From Primulina eburnea (taxonomy: Eukaryota > Streptophyta > Magnoliopsida > Lamiales > Gesneriaceae): a DNA stretch of 64,000 nt. The stretch spans positions 35,650,317 through 35,714,316 of the forward strand of contig NC_133110.1 of assembly GCF_022965805.1 (NCBI RefSeq), read 5' to 3'. The translations under genes were made by a program, and so were the position numbers. Below the pieces are notes generated by a model. The model saw nothing but the letters and a program-made list of their open reading frames with translations, had not been told where the DNA came from and made no database searches. Of this stretch, positions 1 through 11,632 are shown in pieces (position 1 is the stretch's first letter; each line of letters starts with the position of its first letter).

Positions 1-330
1 TAACGACGGTTTTTGGTTAAACCGTCGCAAATAGCGACGGTTAAAAAAAGTTACCGCAACTTCTAAATCCCAAAAAATTTAAGATTCCCAAACAATAATA
101 AATTTTTTGATTCAACAGTATGAAATATTGTTTGGGAAATAAAGTTATTTTATTATTGTTTAGGAAAGAACATTTCTTAAATTTTTTTTAAAATTTTGAG
201 AATTAACGACAGTTTTTGGTTAAACCGTCGCCGAATTCCCTTTTTAAAAAAAATTAAAATCGGATTCTTAGAATCCGTGTTAGTCTGTCCCGGATTCTGA
301 CCGGGACAGTGAATCCGGAACTTCAAACTC
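1..330. repeat. GCGACGG-motif repeat debris
   Basis: No gene seen. The stretch holds several copies of the motif GCGACGG and its complement CCGTCGC near 1-55 and 205-230, plus an AT-rich core with a short inverted pair (CAAACAATAATAA near 90 against TTATTATTGTTT near 150). The same motif recurs at 47565-47640 and 53880-54125. Motifs of this kind are common near the ends of plant DNA transposons, but no terminus or target duplication is visible, so the family is not assigned. Confidence 0.45.
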
Positions 331-1847
331 CGGATTGTCATTTTTTCATAATGTTTTATAATCTGTTATATTTTAATAAATAAGTTTTAAAAATATATTA
401 TTTTAAAAAAAACCCTTGGTAAATGTCCATACAAATTTAATATTTGTTAAATTTTAATTATACATACACATATATATAAAGTGTTATAAGTAAAACAATG
501 TATATATTGACATGTTACTTGAGCATAAATGTCAGTGTTGTATTTAATGCTAATTATTCATTTGTATATGTGAGGTTCAAGAAAAAATCAAGAACCTTCT
601 CTCCATCTTCGAATAACATAATACATAGACGTCATTATTCATATGTATTTGAAAATATTAAGATAGAGTTTTGTGTGAGATCGTCTCACGGATCTTAATC
701 TCTGAGACGGATCAATCTACTCATATTCACAATAAAGACTATGAGAAGGATTGAAACTTAAATGTCTCTGTCAATCCAAAATCAATTATTTAAATTTAAT
801 ACTTTTTTCTGAACTGCTATTTGAAAAATGATACTTGGCTAATAAATTAAGACCATTAAATTCAAATGGTCCCATCTGTAGGCATCATGGAAAGTCAACA
901 GTGGAATATGACAACCGGAAATCACGATCAATTTTTTTTAATTACAAATTGGGCATTACCTAAACAAAGATTGGTTAAGTGTTGGTAACAAATAATATTA
1001 TGATATCGTCTTCTATGTTATCGGTTAATGTGAAACAAATATCTGACTAAATATAGTGAAAATTTTCACTTTTAGGATCAAAGTATAATTTTATGTTAAT
1101 TATGTTATGTTGATTGGAGTGAAAAATATTTAATCCGTGAAAAGAATAGTTTTTTTGTCCAAAATGGTATTTTTTAATACAAAAATATCATTTTTTTATT
1201 TGTTATGTTTTGTAAAAATATCGAATGATATGTGTTGATTTAAGTGAAAATATTATTTTTATACTAAAAATATATTAAGTAATATATGTTAATACTTATC
1301 TATTTAATTTTTGCACAAACTTTTGGTCATTAACGTATTTTGAGTGGGTCCAAACTTGAGAAAAAATACATCAAAATGGGGATAAAGTGTATGATCGGAA
1401 ACAAACAAGTGTGTAACAATTTCATCTAATTAAATAAGATGTTCTAATCGACTATTTGTTATTATTTGTGAACAAAATTAATTAAATTAAAATTATCAAT
1501 TACGATGCATAATCTTTTATATGAGTTGAAATAGTGTTTCGTTTCGTTTCGTTCTCAGTTCTCAAAGAAGTAACTAAATTTTCTAATTAAAGATTATTTT
1601 ATAATAGTGGCATCTCATAGATACTAGAGCTGTAAAATGGGATGAGATTTTCTCAACTCAACCCACTAAATTTGTTTAGCGGGTTGAATCAATCCGACGA
1701 ACTTAACTCATATTGACAACTCTAAAATTTCTATTCAGAAACTGAAATTGTTGTTCAGTCTCTAAGTCAGAGTTCTTTTATTTTGCCCTCCTTAGTCCTT
1801 GGTCTAAGATTTACCTAATTTATTTACCAATTTCCATTTTTTAAAAA

Positions 1848-2028
1848 GGCAAAAACTTGTGTGAGACGTTCTCACGGGTCGTATTTTGTGAGACGGATCT
1901 TTATTTGGATAATCTATGAAAAAGTATTACTTTTTATGCTAGGAGTATTACTTTTTATTGTGATATGGGTAGGGTTGACCCGTCTCACAGATTGTGATCC
2001 GTGAGACGGTCTCACAAGAGACCTACTC
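1848..2028 (+). mobile_element. MULE-type MITE, GTGAGACGGTCTCAC family (copy 1)
   Basis: A 181-bp element starting GGCAAAAACTTGTGTGAGAC and ending near GAGACCTACTC. Each end carries the self-complementary block GTGAGAC(G)GTCTCAC. It is flanked by a perfect 9-bp direct repeat TTTTAAAAA (1839-1847 and 2029-2037). A 9-bp target duplication is the signature of the Mutator superfamily. It has no coding capacity. Other copies are at 28298/36810, 44518, 62552 and 62785. Confidence 0.85.
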
Positions 2029-2254
2029 TTTTAAAAAATATCTTTTTTCGTCTCCTCCCTCAACCTCATTTTTCTCAACCTTAAACAAAAAGAAAAAACA
2101 ATCAGAAAAAACTCAAAGCTACGAATCGCTGTTGCTACACTGTCACCTTCTCAATGTTGCCCTTCATTCTCCTTACTCTTTCTTTCCTTCTCAATGCTCT
2201 ACCAAAAAACCATCCAAAAAATCGCAGAGAAGTTTAAATGGCATATTGGAGAAA

Positions 2255-2314
2255 ATGAATTTGAGTGACGAACAACCATCAGCGATGAATTTCCCCTGTT
2301 CCTCAGCAAGCTAA
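2255..2314 (+). other. conserved leader / possible first-exon ORF, copy A
   Basis: A short ORF beginning MNLSDEQPSAMNFPCSSA is preceded by a pyrimidine-rich 5' UTR-like stretch (from about 2040). It is repeated with few changes at 45098 in block B. In copy B the reading frame runs past an AAG|GTTTGG junction that resembles a splice donor; in copy A an extra CTAAG creates a stop. It may be the first exon of a lost gene that was duplicated with the NLR flank. No family was recognised. Confidence 0.3.
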
Positions 2315-2330
2315 GGTTTGGTTTTTCAAT

Positions 2331-3058
2331 CCACGTATTCACCCTTGTTTGATTTCATTCTCATTCGATAGGTTTCTGGTGAATTTCAACATGAATAAAA
2401 TAGGGGTAGCCTTGAATAGATAGTTAATATGCTTACCACATATGAAGTCATTAAAAAAGGAAAAACATGTTTTCCTCATGGGCTCGTTTTCTGGGACGAG
2501 GAAAGACCTACAAGAGAAGGGAAATAAGAATTTTACCCCTTCCAAGAAAAAAAATCCATCAAGAAGCAAGCTTCAAGTATTGTTGAAAGGCCCGCAAAGC
2601 TCGATAAGTCAGAAGATGTTTGTTTCGTAAATATCTCAATTAATTGAACTTATTGGATGTGGTTCTCATCTATACAACGATTTGCAAGTGATGATAGTAA
2701 GTAGGAGACTAGGGATAATGAGAACTTCCTAAGGATGAGAAAAGAAGAAAGAGTTGTTGCAAATTTCATATGATATGTTTATTTGATATTAAACAATAAT
2801 TTTAACTTATTTTTTTATAGATGTTTTTTTTTCATATTTGGTTGAAAACATATGTCGATTTCTATTCTTCATAAAGATGAATTTCTTGTTTTTTTTCCTA
2901 AATGTGTTTGTAGTATTTACAACAATAAATCTTTAATAGGAGCAAGAAAATTAATAAACTATATCTACAACTTAAAATAAAATATATTCCACCAAAAGAA
3001 GTCCAAGTTAATGTGTTTTCAACAAAAAACAAAAGAAAACAAGATAATCTAAATCAAA
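2331..3058. other. AT-rich stretch without a recognised gene
   Basis: The ORFs here are short and overlap on opposite strands with no recognisable domain. No transposon ends were identified. Confidence 0.5.
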
Positions 3059-3217
3059 CACGCTAGGCTATGACATATTTTCCCAAAGAATATGCATAAG
3101 TTGTTGGGAGATAGCATGTTTGAGTCATCATACCGAAACTCTCTTGACACATGTGAGAGATGTCTGAAAGGAAAAATGACTAAAGTCCCTTTATTGTGGA
3201 AAGTAGAACATGCACAT

Positions 3218-6082
3218 TGTCACGTCCTGAGACCGGGGTTAGTTGACATCGGCGTTGTTTAACAATCACACAATCGAAATCAACCAACCTCGTGGCACAG
3301 TATAAAACAAAACAAGTTTATATTATGATTTCAAATAGGCAACAATGTCTTTACAAGCCAATAAACAAAAAACGACAGAATGAAATGCGAAAACGTTACA
3401 ACTGAATAATAATAAACTTAAACTTAAGCTAAAATCTTGAATGTTCACTAGCCCCAAAACTGGTCTGACTCCTCATCCTCGGGTTTTTATCTGGGAAAGG
3501 ATTGTAAGGGATGAGTGATATGGTTGTCACTCAGCAAGTGAGGGTCGTTCCAGCACAATATAGCAACATGCATAAATTTCGAAATCACATGACTTGCATA
3601 CATATTCATAACATATGCATAACATTGACCACGCACTGAGATTCTTCTTACTTTCTATGGTTTACTGATATCAGTCCCCAATTTTTACACATCTGAGGGG
3701 GCGAGGCCATAAAACGGTAATAATCCCATTGTGTAAGGGCCATAAACATATCATATTGGGATTCCCACCCATATACAGTCGAATCCTTACAGTGCCCAAA
3801 AACCATATGATAACCAACATAAGAAAGGAGAATTAGTACTCGAACAAATTTTCGAAAACGAAAATATTCATAAACCGAAAGTTTAACTTTAAAACAAGCT
3901 CACTTACTGTATTCTTGAATGCTAAAAACGTGGGTGAACAGCTTTGTGAATTGCATCGCTTCTTGCCTCTTGCTAGAGTTGTAGTGACCCGTTCCAGAAT
4001 CACCTACTAGTCAAGAACTAAGCATGCAATTAACCTAATTAACAATAATCAGAGATAACAGCGGAAAAGGTCAACAAAAATACCGATTATACAACTCAAT
4101 CGAAGTCTAGAATAACTCAAAATAAAAATACCCAATACAACCATATCGAATCAAAACAATACCGATAAACTAAACCAACCAGCTACTCAACGTCCTCCTC
4201 CTGCTCCTCCTGAGCTGTCCAACCTGAGGCCTGCCCCGAGGGAATGGGGTGTCCAAGAATAAACAAAACCGAGGACGTGAGCGATAAGAACGCCCAGTAC
4301 AAAAGTATGAGTATACAGACCTATATGAAATGCACATGCTATGATCATGATACCGGGGTAGTCAAGAAACAGGAATCACAAAAGGATCTCAACAATGCTC
4401 AGTCTAGAGGCGCCAAGTGGATAGTGCCGCGCGGTCCAACCTCTGGGTCACTGCATCCACTACAAGACAGACGTGGACCTAAAATGTCCCGGACCACCGA
4501 AGCCCTCCCGACCCGTCGGCCACTGTGTACTCTCGGTGTCCATGCGTCCACAAGACAGGGCTGAGCGGCCCCAAGATATAGCTTATCTCGAAAGAGATAC
4601 AGCTCAACAGCAAAGGCTATCTCGAAGGAGATACGGCTCAACATGAAATGCAATATGCATCATAACTCGTGACATAATAGCATGCATCATATGACATATA
4701 ACAATGCAACAGATAATCATGCAACACATATATGAATGTATACTCAACCAGGATATCTCGGATAGTACTTTCGTACCTCTATCACTGCAATCCTAATCCA
4801 CTGGAACAACCAGACAACAGGTCTAATCCAAGCCTATTCATCAAAAGCATACCCAATGAACAATACTACCATGCTCGGCTAGCAAAACCAGTACTCCCTA
4901 GTACTACCAAAGGTTTAGGGTTTACCTTCGTCCGTCGACAGCCCTTTGATGTCGATTGCCTCGAAACTCCGGCGCTGCTATGCTACCAATCCCGGCAGCT
5001 CTTGGCTATCGCTCGAACAACAACTAGCCCTAGAATCCTTCCAAAACTCTCAAAGAGGAGACTTAACTCAAGGAATGGCAAGTCACAAATGAGAAATCCG
5101 AGCACTATTTATAGGCCATGTTCGGATCCTCCGAACATCACTTCGGAACGTCCGAACGCTACGTGTCCATTGGCTCTTGACAGCTCATGATCGGATCCTC
5201 CGATCATACACTTCGGAACGTCCGAACTCCCACGTGTCGATCAACTCTTGACACCTAATGGTCGGATCCACCGAACCCACTTCGGACCTTACGAACTCTT
5301 CGGTGCTTCCGAACCATCTTCGGTCCGTCCGATCATGACTCGGTCAAAATTACACCTTAAACCTTCTTAATCACCATTAATCCGTTAATTACCCAATTCG
5401 GCATTCGGGCTACTACAAGAGTAGTACTTCGGCTCACTTTCTAGCCTAACTCTTGGACGAATGCAAGCAGAACTTTGCCTCAATTATGCTGCTCGATCTT
5501 GAAATTTTGCAGCTTGGAAATTCGAAAATGGTGGTGTGTTGTGGAGTGGAGGTGATGGCCTATTTATAGGTGATGGGATGAGGCTAAATAAAGTAGTCAA
5601 ATCATGTCCAAATTGGCCTCCAAATCCTACATTTGACTCCCAAAAAATTCCATTCCATGATAAATTTATTTAGCTACCAAATTGTGGGTTAATTCCTAAA
5701 TCCCCTCCCTTGATTAGTTTGAAATGTAAGGTGGCTAGATCCAACGGTTTTGTTGCAAACTTTTGATGATTTGTTTTCAATTAACCATGTAAGCATCCTT
5801 GGATATATGTATCACAATATTTAGGCATAATTATAGTAGAATTTAGAATTTTTCTTGCAATATCATGCCTTAATTCCTTTTATACTATCTCTCAATCTTC
5901 ACTTATTTCCTACGAAATTCGAAAATGTGCTTGCCTTAGTGTAGATATTATTAACTTGATATTAAAGATTTATACATAAGGATTTACAATATATTTCCCA
6001 TTTAACACAAGAATCCAAGATCCTAATTTCCTTGCAAATATTAATTACAAGTTTTAAAAAGAAAAAAAATCCGGTTCTCACA
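3218..6082 (-). mobile_element. solo LTR, family S1, reverse orientation, itself interrupted
   Basis: It runs from TGTCACGTCC to GGTTCTCACA and is flanked by a perfect 5-bp duplication CACAT (3213-3217 and 6083-6087). On the minus strand it starts TGTGAGAACC and ends CGTGACA, the same termini as the plus-strand solo LTR at 51625-53217. A TATAAATA box on the minus strand lies at 5561-5568. It contains a nested solo LTR of another family at 3980-5417; without it the length is about 1.42 kb. Solo LTRs arise by LTR-LTR recombination, which removes the internal region. Confidence 0.9.
3980..5417 (-). mobile_element. solo LTR, family S2, nested in family S1 LTR
   Basis: Read on the minus strand, it begins TGTAGTAGCCCGAATGCC and ends GGGTCACTACA. 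It is flanked by a perfect 5-bp duplication AGAGT (3975-3979 and 5418-5422). A TATAAATA box on the minus strand is at 5106-5113. Just left of it in LTR coordinates (5113-5340) lie imperfect ~75-bp repeats built from TTCGGATCCTCCGA and TTCGGAACGTCCGAAC. ORFs within it at 4244-4564 and 4732-5190 are chance frames. Confidence 0.9.
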
Positions 6083-6599
6083 CACATGATCTATTAGATT
6101 TGATCCACACAGATGTGTGTGGTCTGCTAAGTGTTAGCACCAAATATGTGCATTCTTATGTCATTACCTTTACCGATAACTACTAGAGGTTGAGTATGTG
6201 TATTTATAAAATACAAGTCCGAAGCCTTTGAAAAGTTCAAAGAATTCAGAGCATAATAGAAAAAAATTGGGAAAAAAATATTAAAACACTTCGATCTGAT
6301 CGAGGTGGGGAATACTTAAGTACTGATTTTCAAAACTACCTTAAAGATAATGAGATTTTCTCTCACAATGTACTCCTTCCACCACACCATAATTGAATGG
6401 TGTGTCAGAAAAATTTAATCGAACATCATGCAGTTGAGACTCAACAATTGGCGAAGTCTCAAAGCCTCAAACATATCAAGTTTTTTGGTTTGATGCAAAT
6501 CACTCTCACAACCTTGGTTGTTTGAGTCATTGTCATCAAACAAAACTGATAGATCATTATTTGAGTATCTCGCCTCACTTTAAATTCTTTGCGAACCTA

Positions 6600-7640
6600 A
6601 AAAAATTGATGTTCCATGAACTTTTCTACACGACGCCTAGAGGCGGAAATATTTTCTATGGCCTTCTCAGTTGATTCCATAAACTTTTTTAGCACCTCTT
6701 CAAGTCGAGTCAAACTATATTTCTCCTCTTTATGTTCCAACGGCTAGTTTGAAAATTTTGGATTGTGAACTTCTGGTGGATATTGGTGACTCCAATTATG
6801 CAATGAGGGATCCTCATACCAATGGTATTCGAAATATTTCATATCATCTAACAAGTGTCATACATTAGATCAGACTACCCATAGCCCATATGGGTGTCAA
6901 AATCGGACCCGACCCGATTCGATTCGACCCGAAAAAAATCAGGTTTGGGTTTGGGGTTTTTGGGTTCGTGTCACGTCAGATTGGACCCGATATGTGACCC
7001 AAAAAAATAATCGGGTTGGGGTCCGGGTCCGGTTTCACTCGAAATTTTTTATTTTTTTTAAATATATAATTAATAAATATTGCCTGAATTTTTATATATT
7101 GTATGTTTGAAAAAATATTTATTGTATATTTATATCATAAATTTTCATAATTTAATATTTATTATGTAAATTTTTATTTTTTAAATAATTATTTTTTTGA
7201 TTTAGTAAATATACTTTAATTTTCTACAATTAAAATTTCAAATTTAAATCATATATAAATGAGATTTTGTTATATTATGTGTTTAAATTAAATATTATTT
7301 TTTTTCGAATTTGTTTAAATGTTTTAAAAAATAAAAAAAAAATCAAAATCGGGTTGATTGGGTTAAGTCGGGTTCAGGTTGTGAGTTTTTTGGTTGGTTC
7401 GGATTTGGCTTGAGCAGTTTTTAATTAGTACTATTCGTCAACCCGACTCGACCCACCTGAATTGACACCCCTATAGTCAAAGCTTCATCAACCACCCATT
7501 GTTGTGTCAATGCATCCAACCCATTAAAGAAAAAACGAATAAGAGAAATTGTGATACCAAAAGGTGTTTGCCAAATTGTTCAATCTTTCTCATGGCTCAT
7601 AGAATGACTCTACTGTTGTAGGGCACACTTGTGAATACTT
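6600..7640 (-). pseudogene. Ty3/gypsy gag-like remnant interrupted by a MITE
   Basis: Minus-strand translation of 7480-7630 gives fragments resembling an Athila/Tat-type gag core (a stretch like ESFYEPWERFNNLA, then FFLNGLDALTQQ). Minus-strand 6600-6830 gives a charged helical segment (LTRLEEVLKKFMESTEKA) preceded by aromatic Pro/His-rich sequence, as found downstream in such gags. Multiple stops and frame changes are present. The assignment rests on motif memory and is tentative. Confidence 0.4.
6889..7473. mobile_element. hAT-like MITE (GGGTGTCAA family), old copy
   Basis: Imperfect inverted ends, TATGGGTGTCAAAATC at left and the complement of TAGGGGTGTCAATTCAGG at right. The subterminal regions are rich in CCCGA/TCGGGT and the core is AT-rich. 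Family copies at 27370-27955 and 57771-58390 share the ends and internal sequence and show an 8-bp duplication. Here the flanks no longer match clearly, so it is an older insertion. It sits inside the gypsy gag remnant. Confidence 0.7.
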
Positions 7641-8158
7641 GTTGATAGAAAATCTCAAAGTATTACATAAAATATGTTTTTGAAAAAATATTATAGAACT
7701 ACAAAATCCTATAGCTTTCGATTTTCGGTCTATGACTATCAACATGTATCCAACCTTATATGTCATTTCAAGTTTTAGATCTATGGATTATGTTACTTTA
7801 TTATGTTATAAAATCTAATTTTGATATCAATTATAACACATAAATCATCTAAAAGTATTTTACTTTATTATGTAGTTTGATTGAGAAAATTGACTTGATC
7901 TGCTACCCCAGCTTGATTTCCAAAATCATCTAAAAGTATTTTAAATTATTTATTTAACTCTTCTAAACACATTTATGATCTCAACAAACTTACTACATGA
8001 AATACAAAAAAAAAAATGCAATGGAATTAATGAAGTTACGCGATAAATTATCATTTCTAACATATTACTGGAAATAGAATTGATATGATAGAATTAAAAA
8101 AGTGGTTTATATGTTTAAAAAAATAAAGAGATTTATCTTTATTTTACGAGTTTTTTTA

Positions 8159-8160
<2 letters not shown>
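7641..8160. other. AT-rich stretch without a recognised gene
   Basis: No coding or transposon signature is supported between the gag remnant and the TA microsatellite. Confidence 0.5.
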
Positions 8161-8161
<1 letters not shown>

Positions 8162-8226
<65 letters not shown>

Positions 8227-8280
8227 ATATATATCACACTATTATAATAATAATAATTATTATTATAATTATTATAATTA
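8162..8280. repeat. (TA)n microsatellite and following ATT/TAA-rich tract
   Basis: An uninterrupted TA run of about 60 bp from 8164, followed by TAATAA/TTATTA-rich sequence to about 8280. The 83-residue frame across it is the translated microsatellite, not a gene. Confidence 0.9.
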
Positions 8281-8834
8281 TAAATATATGTCTTTCATTT
8301 GTGAGCTTACTATTTTACCCTTTCACTTGTTTTATAATTTGTCATGTTCATAAGTTTTTTAAGTCATTTTCTATGTTAGTTCATTATGATCATTAATAAT
8401 GTACTTAACTCAATCAGGATAATTATTATTTTTATTTTACTTTTAAATTTAATTTAATTACTTAATTTTATATATTTTAATATCAATCAATCAATTCAAT
8501 CAATCATCATCAATACTATTATTATTATTATTATAGTTATTATAACTATATGACTTTCATTTGTGAGCTTACTATTTTACCCTTTCACTTGTTTTACAAT
8601 TTATTATGTTCATCAAGTTCTTTAAGTCATTTTCTATGTTAGTTTAATATTATCATTAATAGTGTACTTAACTCGATCAATATAATTATTATTTTAATTA
8701 TAATTTTAAATTTAATCTAATCTAATCTATCTAATTAGTACTATTATATTATAAATATATGACTTTCATTTGCGAGCTTACTATTTTAAGTTTTCACTTG
8801 TTTTAAAATTTGTCATGTTCATGAGGTTCTTTAA
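8281..8834. repeat. degenerate ~240-bp tandem repeat, three copies
   Basis: Three copies of a unit containing GACTTTCATTTGTGAGCTTAC and TTTAAGTCATTTTCTATG start near 8281, 8541 and 8751. The third copy stops at 8834 and resumes at 11486 (to about 11600), because a 2.65-kb DNA element was inserted in its TTTAAG site. Copies 1 and 2 are therefore intact empty sites. Confidence 0.85.
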
Positions 8835-8979
8835 GACTATGTTTGGTAGTCATGATAAGGGAATGATTATTAAATAATCATCCCTTAGCTCATGTTTCGT
8901 TCATTTTTAATTTAGCATGGAGGCCCTTGATTATGATTGAAAGCCCTCAATATTTATGTTATTTGTGTGATTAAATATC

Positions 8980-10756
8980 TGTGGGGACCCGGACGCTAAT
9001 CATGCTAATCATCTTTTAATCATGATTGGGACTAATTAATCATTTATAGTAAATAGGATCTAAATTTTTTTTTTTAAAACGCGGAAGGTAATGGAATCAA
9101 ACTTCTATACATATCAGTATAAAAGTATAACTCTGATCAAATATACAAACATACACACTCAGGTTCAACAACTACTATCAAGTGTTTAAACCTTATCTCT
9201 AGTCCAAGTCCGTAGTCTCCACTCTAACTCGATCCTTCTTCACCTCTGTGACCCTGTACCTGTCCCACCTGTTGCTATGCACACATACAAACAAGACAAC
9301 AGCCGGATAACTCCGGTGAGATATAAATATCCCAGTATAAACAATGTATTAAATGCATTCATATAAAACATATATAAAAGCATAAACAAACATCAAAACA
9401 TGTATCCAATCTGACTACATGAATCAATGACTCGTGATCTAATCTTATCTTATCTCAAATCTAGGGATCCCAATCTAATTTAGACTTTGGTATTCTGTAT
9501 CGAGTGTCTACGATAGACGTCGATCTACATCTAAAGCTTTTCGATACACCGTAAGTCTAGAGTCTTATCGGTTCTGAGAAAGACTCGGCGGTTCTGCCCT
9601 AGCTAGGCTGATCTGCCCTAGACTCGGACTCCGACTCTGTTCTAAGTCAATACATTAACATATCAGTCTGATAATCTGCAAATATCAATGCAATAAATAA
9701 AGCATGTGATTTAGGGAAACTCAAGTCAAACCACACTTGAGTTGTGCAATCCCAACTCAACATTAATTTATACCTTTCTTGCTGTCGATCTGATACAATC
9801 AAAGTCTGGATTCAAAGTCTTCCACTGTTCAATCTGGCAATGACAATATCAATGTTCTGTATCAATATTCTAATCAAATCACAACATCTCTGTTTTATCA
9901 AATTCTGACAGTACAACAGTACAATCTTGCGATACTGATAATAATATATCAGTGTATACCAATTCTAATCATTTACAATCAATCCCTGTTCAAATCTGAT
10001 ATTGATTCTAGTCAATTTCATTCTGAAATTCATAACAATTTTATATTCAGTTCGTTTCTTAATCTGACTTCGAATCTACACTGTCTAACATGTCAAGAAT
10101 AACATATATGACGTGTATTCAATTCCAACAACATCATAATTTCAAAACATGTCAAAACGTAATAAAACTTACGTCCTGTAGTAGCCTGCGTTGCTATGAA
10201 CATAGTACCGAAGTCGTATTTAAAATCTAACGGACGGATTTCTCACAAAAGGCGTAAGGATTTTCGATACAATTTCTCAGACCCTTTTCTCGACTTTCCT
10301 TCCTGATTTTCGGAGGATTTCGTACATATATATATATATCAATGCATGAAACAGCGAGGTGGCCTCATTTTTGCCAAACACGTCGCACCGCGGGTGCGGT
10401 AGCAACGGGACCGCGGGTGCGCTGCGCGTATTAATCCATATCCATTTTCCAGAAGTCAAGACCGCGGGTGCGGTCTTGTTTGCACCGCGGGTGCGGTCCT
10501 GCACCGCGGGTGCGGTCTTGTTTCTCACCGCGGGTGCGGTCTCAGTTTTTCAAAAATTGCTACCCTACTGGACATCGACCGCGGGTGCGGTCTAACCATG
10601 AGTGCGGGTGCGGTGTTGCTTCGGCAACACACTCTGAAATTCAAAATAAATCACCCCAGATTATCTTAAATCGTGTCTCAGTTGGCCCTTTCGTAATCAC
10701 GTTAAATTATAAATCAATAATATTTGATTAGCAGTGATTAAATCTCGGGCATTACA
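8980..10756 (-). mobile_element. solo LTR of the Tekay-type gypsy family, reverse orientation
   Basis: It runs from TGTGGGGACCCGGACGCTAA to CTCGGGCATTACA, the reverse complement of the LTR of the intact gypsy element at 28430-36755. A perfect 5-bp duplication ATATC flanks it (8975-8979 and 10757-10761). It contains the GC-rich ACCGCGGGTGCGGT array at 10385-10610. It lies inside the Harbinger-like element, so it is the younger of the two insertions. Confidence 0.92.
10385..10612. repeat. GC-rich ACCGCGGGTGCGGT array in the solo LTR
   Basis: About eight copies of a 14-bp unit close to ACCGCGGGTGCGGT, separated by short irregular spacers, in otherwise AT-rich DNA. The same motif in reverse orientation recurs in both LTRs of the gypsy element (28572-28780 and 34983-35190). 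ORFs spanning it are translated repeats. Confidence 0.85.
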
Positions 10757-11632
10757 ATATCTCTCCTCAAATGTGTGATAATATATAATTCTTGAATAGT
10801 GATAATGATAAAATTGTATATTGACCATAATACCCTTGAATTGTCTTCTTCAATATAATATGAAAATTAAGATTAGTGAAAATTTAATAATTAATATAAT
10901 GTTTAAATTTTAATTATATTTTTTATAAATTAATTTCATATATTTTTATTATTTTCAATCATTTTAAAGAAAATAAATTGTAATGCAAATCTATCTTAAA
11001 TTAAATTTTTATAAATTTCTAATCTTGTTAATTAATTCTTTTATGAAAATAAATATTTATTAATTTCTAATTTATTTTTTTAATGATTACCGTAATATTT
11101 TCAAATATATTTAAATTAATTTTAATAAATGTAAATTATAATTATAAATATTTAATTATTTATCAAATTATTTTAAGAATATTAATAATTATTTTAAAAA
11201 ATAATAATATTGTAATTATTACTAAATTTTATTTAACATTAACATTCAAAATATTATTGCTATTTTAATTATTAAAGTAAATGCATATTTACAAATTTAT
11301 TTCTAATAAATTTATTTAAATTAATTTTAATAAATATAAAATATAATTATAAATATTTAATTATCTATCCAATTATTTTAAGAATGTATATTTAATTAAC
11401 ACTTGAGGCATTTTGGTAATTGCAATAAAATTTACTTATTACTAATCATTTACTTATCCAATCACACGTACCAAACGGAACCTAAGTCATTTTCTATGTC
11501 AGTTTAATATGATTATTAATTGTACACTTAACTCAATCAAGAAAATTATATTTTGATTTTACTTTTAAATTTAATTTAATTACTTAATTTTATACATTTT
11601 CGTGCTCCAAATGCAAGTCTATATATATATAT

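Larger units (their letters stand above)
340..2330. other. NLR-upstream paralogous block A
   Basis: This stretch is clearly similar to 40790-41540 plus 44330-45200 (block B, upstream of NLR1). Its left part is also similar to 47090-48000 (block C). Shared landmarks include the string around 495-560 (GTAAAACAATG, then ATTGACATGTTACTT), the segment 720-970, and the segment 1540-1790. In blocks B and C it lies 5' of a minus-strand NLR, so block A is probably the upstream flank of another NLR left of the window. A truncated copy of the GTGAGAC MITE sits near 665-750. Confidence 0.7.
3059..6420 (+). pseudogene. degenerate Ty1/copia integrase fragment split by a solo LTR
   Basis: Reading the plus strand from about 3059 to 3217 and resuming at 6083 gives a pre-integrase zinc region (CERCLKGKMTKVP) followed by the integrase start with HTDVCG and, near 6290-6320, SDRGGEYL around the second catalytic aspartate. 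Stops and frameshifts appear after the TFTDNY stretch. The frame crosses the inserted LTR exactly when one CACAT copy is removed, which proves that the LTR landed in an older copia pol. No functional product is expected. Confidence 0.75.
8835..11482. mobile_element. PIF/Harbinger (Tourist-like) non-autonomous element
   Basis: It starts GACTATGTTTGGTAG and ends GTACCAAACGGAACC, so the termini are inverted around TTTGGTA. It is flanked by TAA at 8832-8834 and 11483-11485. TAA/TTA duplications with TTTGGT-type ends are characteristic of PIF/Harbinger. The neighbouring repeat copies show the uninterrupted site. Removing the nested solo LTR leaves about 870 bp of very AT-rich sequence with no transposase. 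Confidence 0.8.

Noticed and set aside
4244..5190. ORFs of 106 and 152 codons
   Set aside because: They lie wholly inside the S2 solo LTR, have no domain, and cross its repeat array.
8102..8353. 83-codon ORF rich in Ile-Tyr
   Set aside because: It is a translated (TA)n microsatellite.
10277..10731. Overlapping ORFs with repeated AGAV / RVRS residues on both strands
   Set aside because: They read through the GC-rich ACCGCGGGTGCGGT array of a solo LTR; similar frames at 28455-28820 and 34943-35238 have the same origin.
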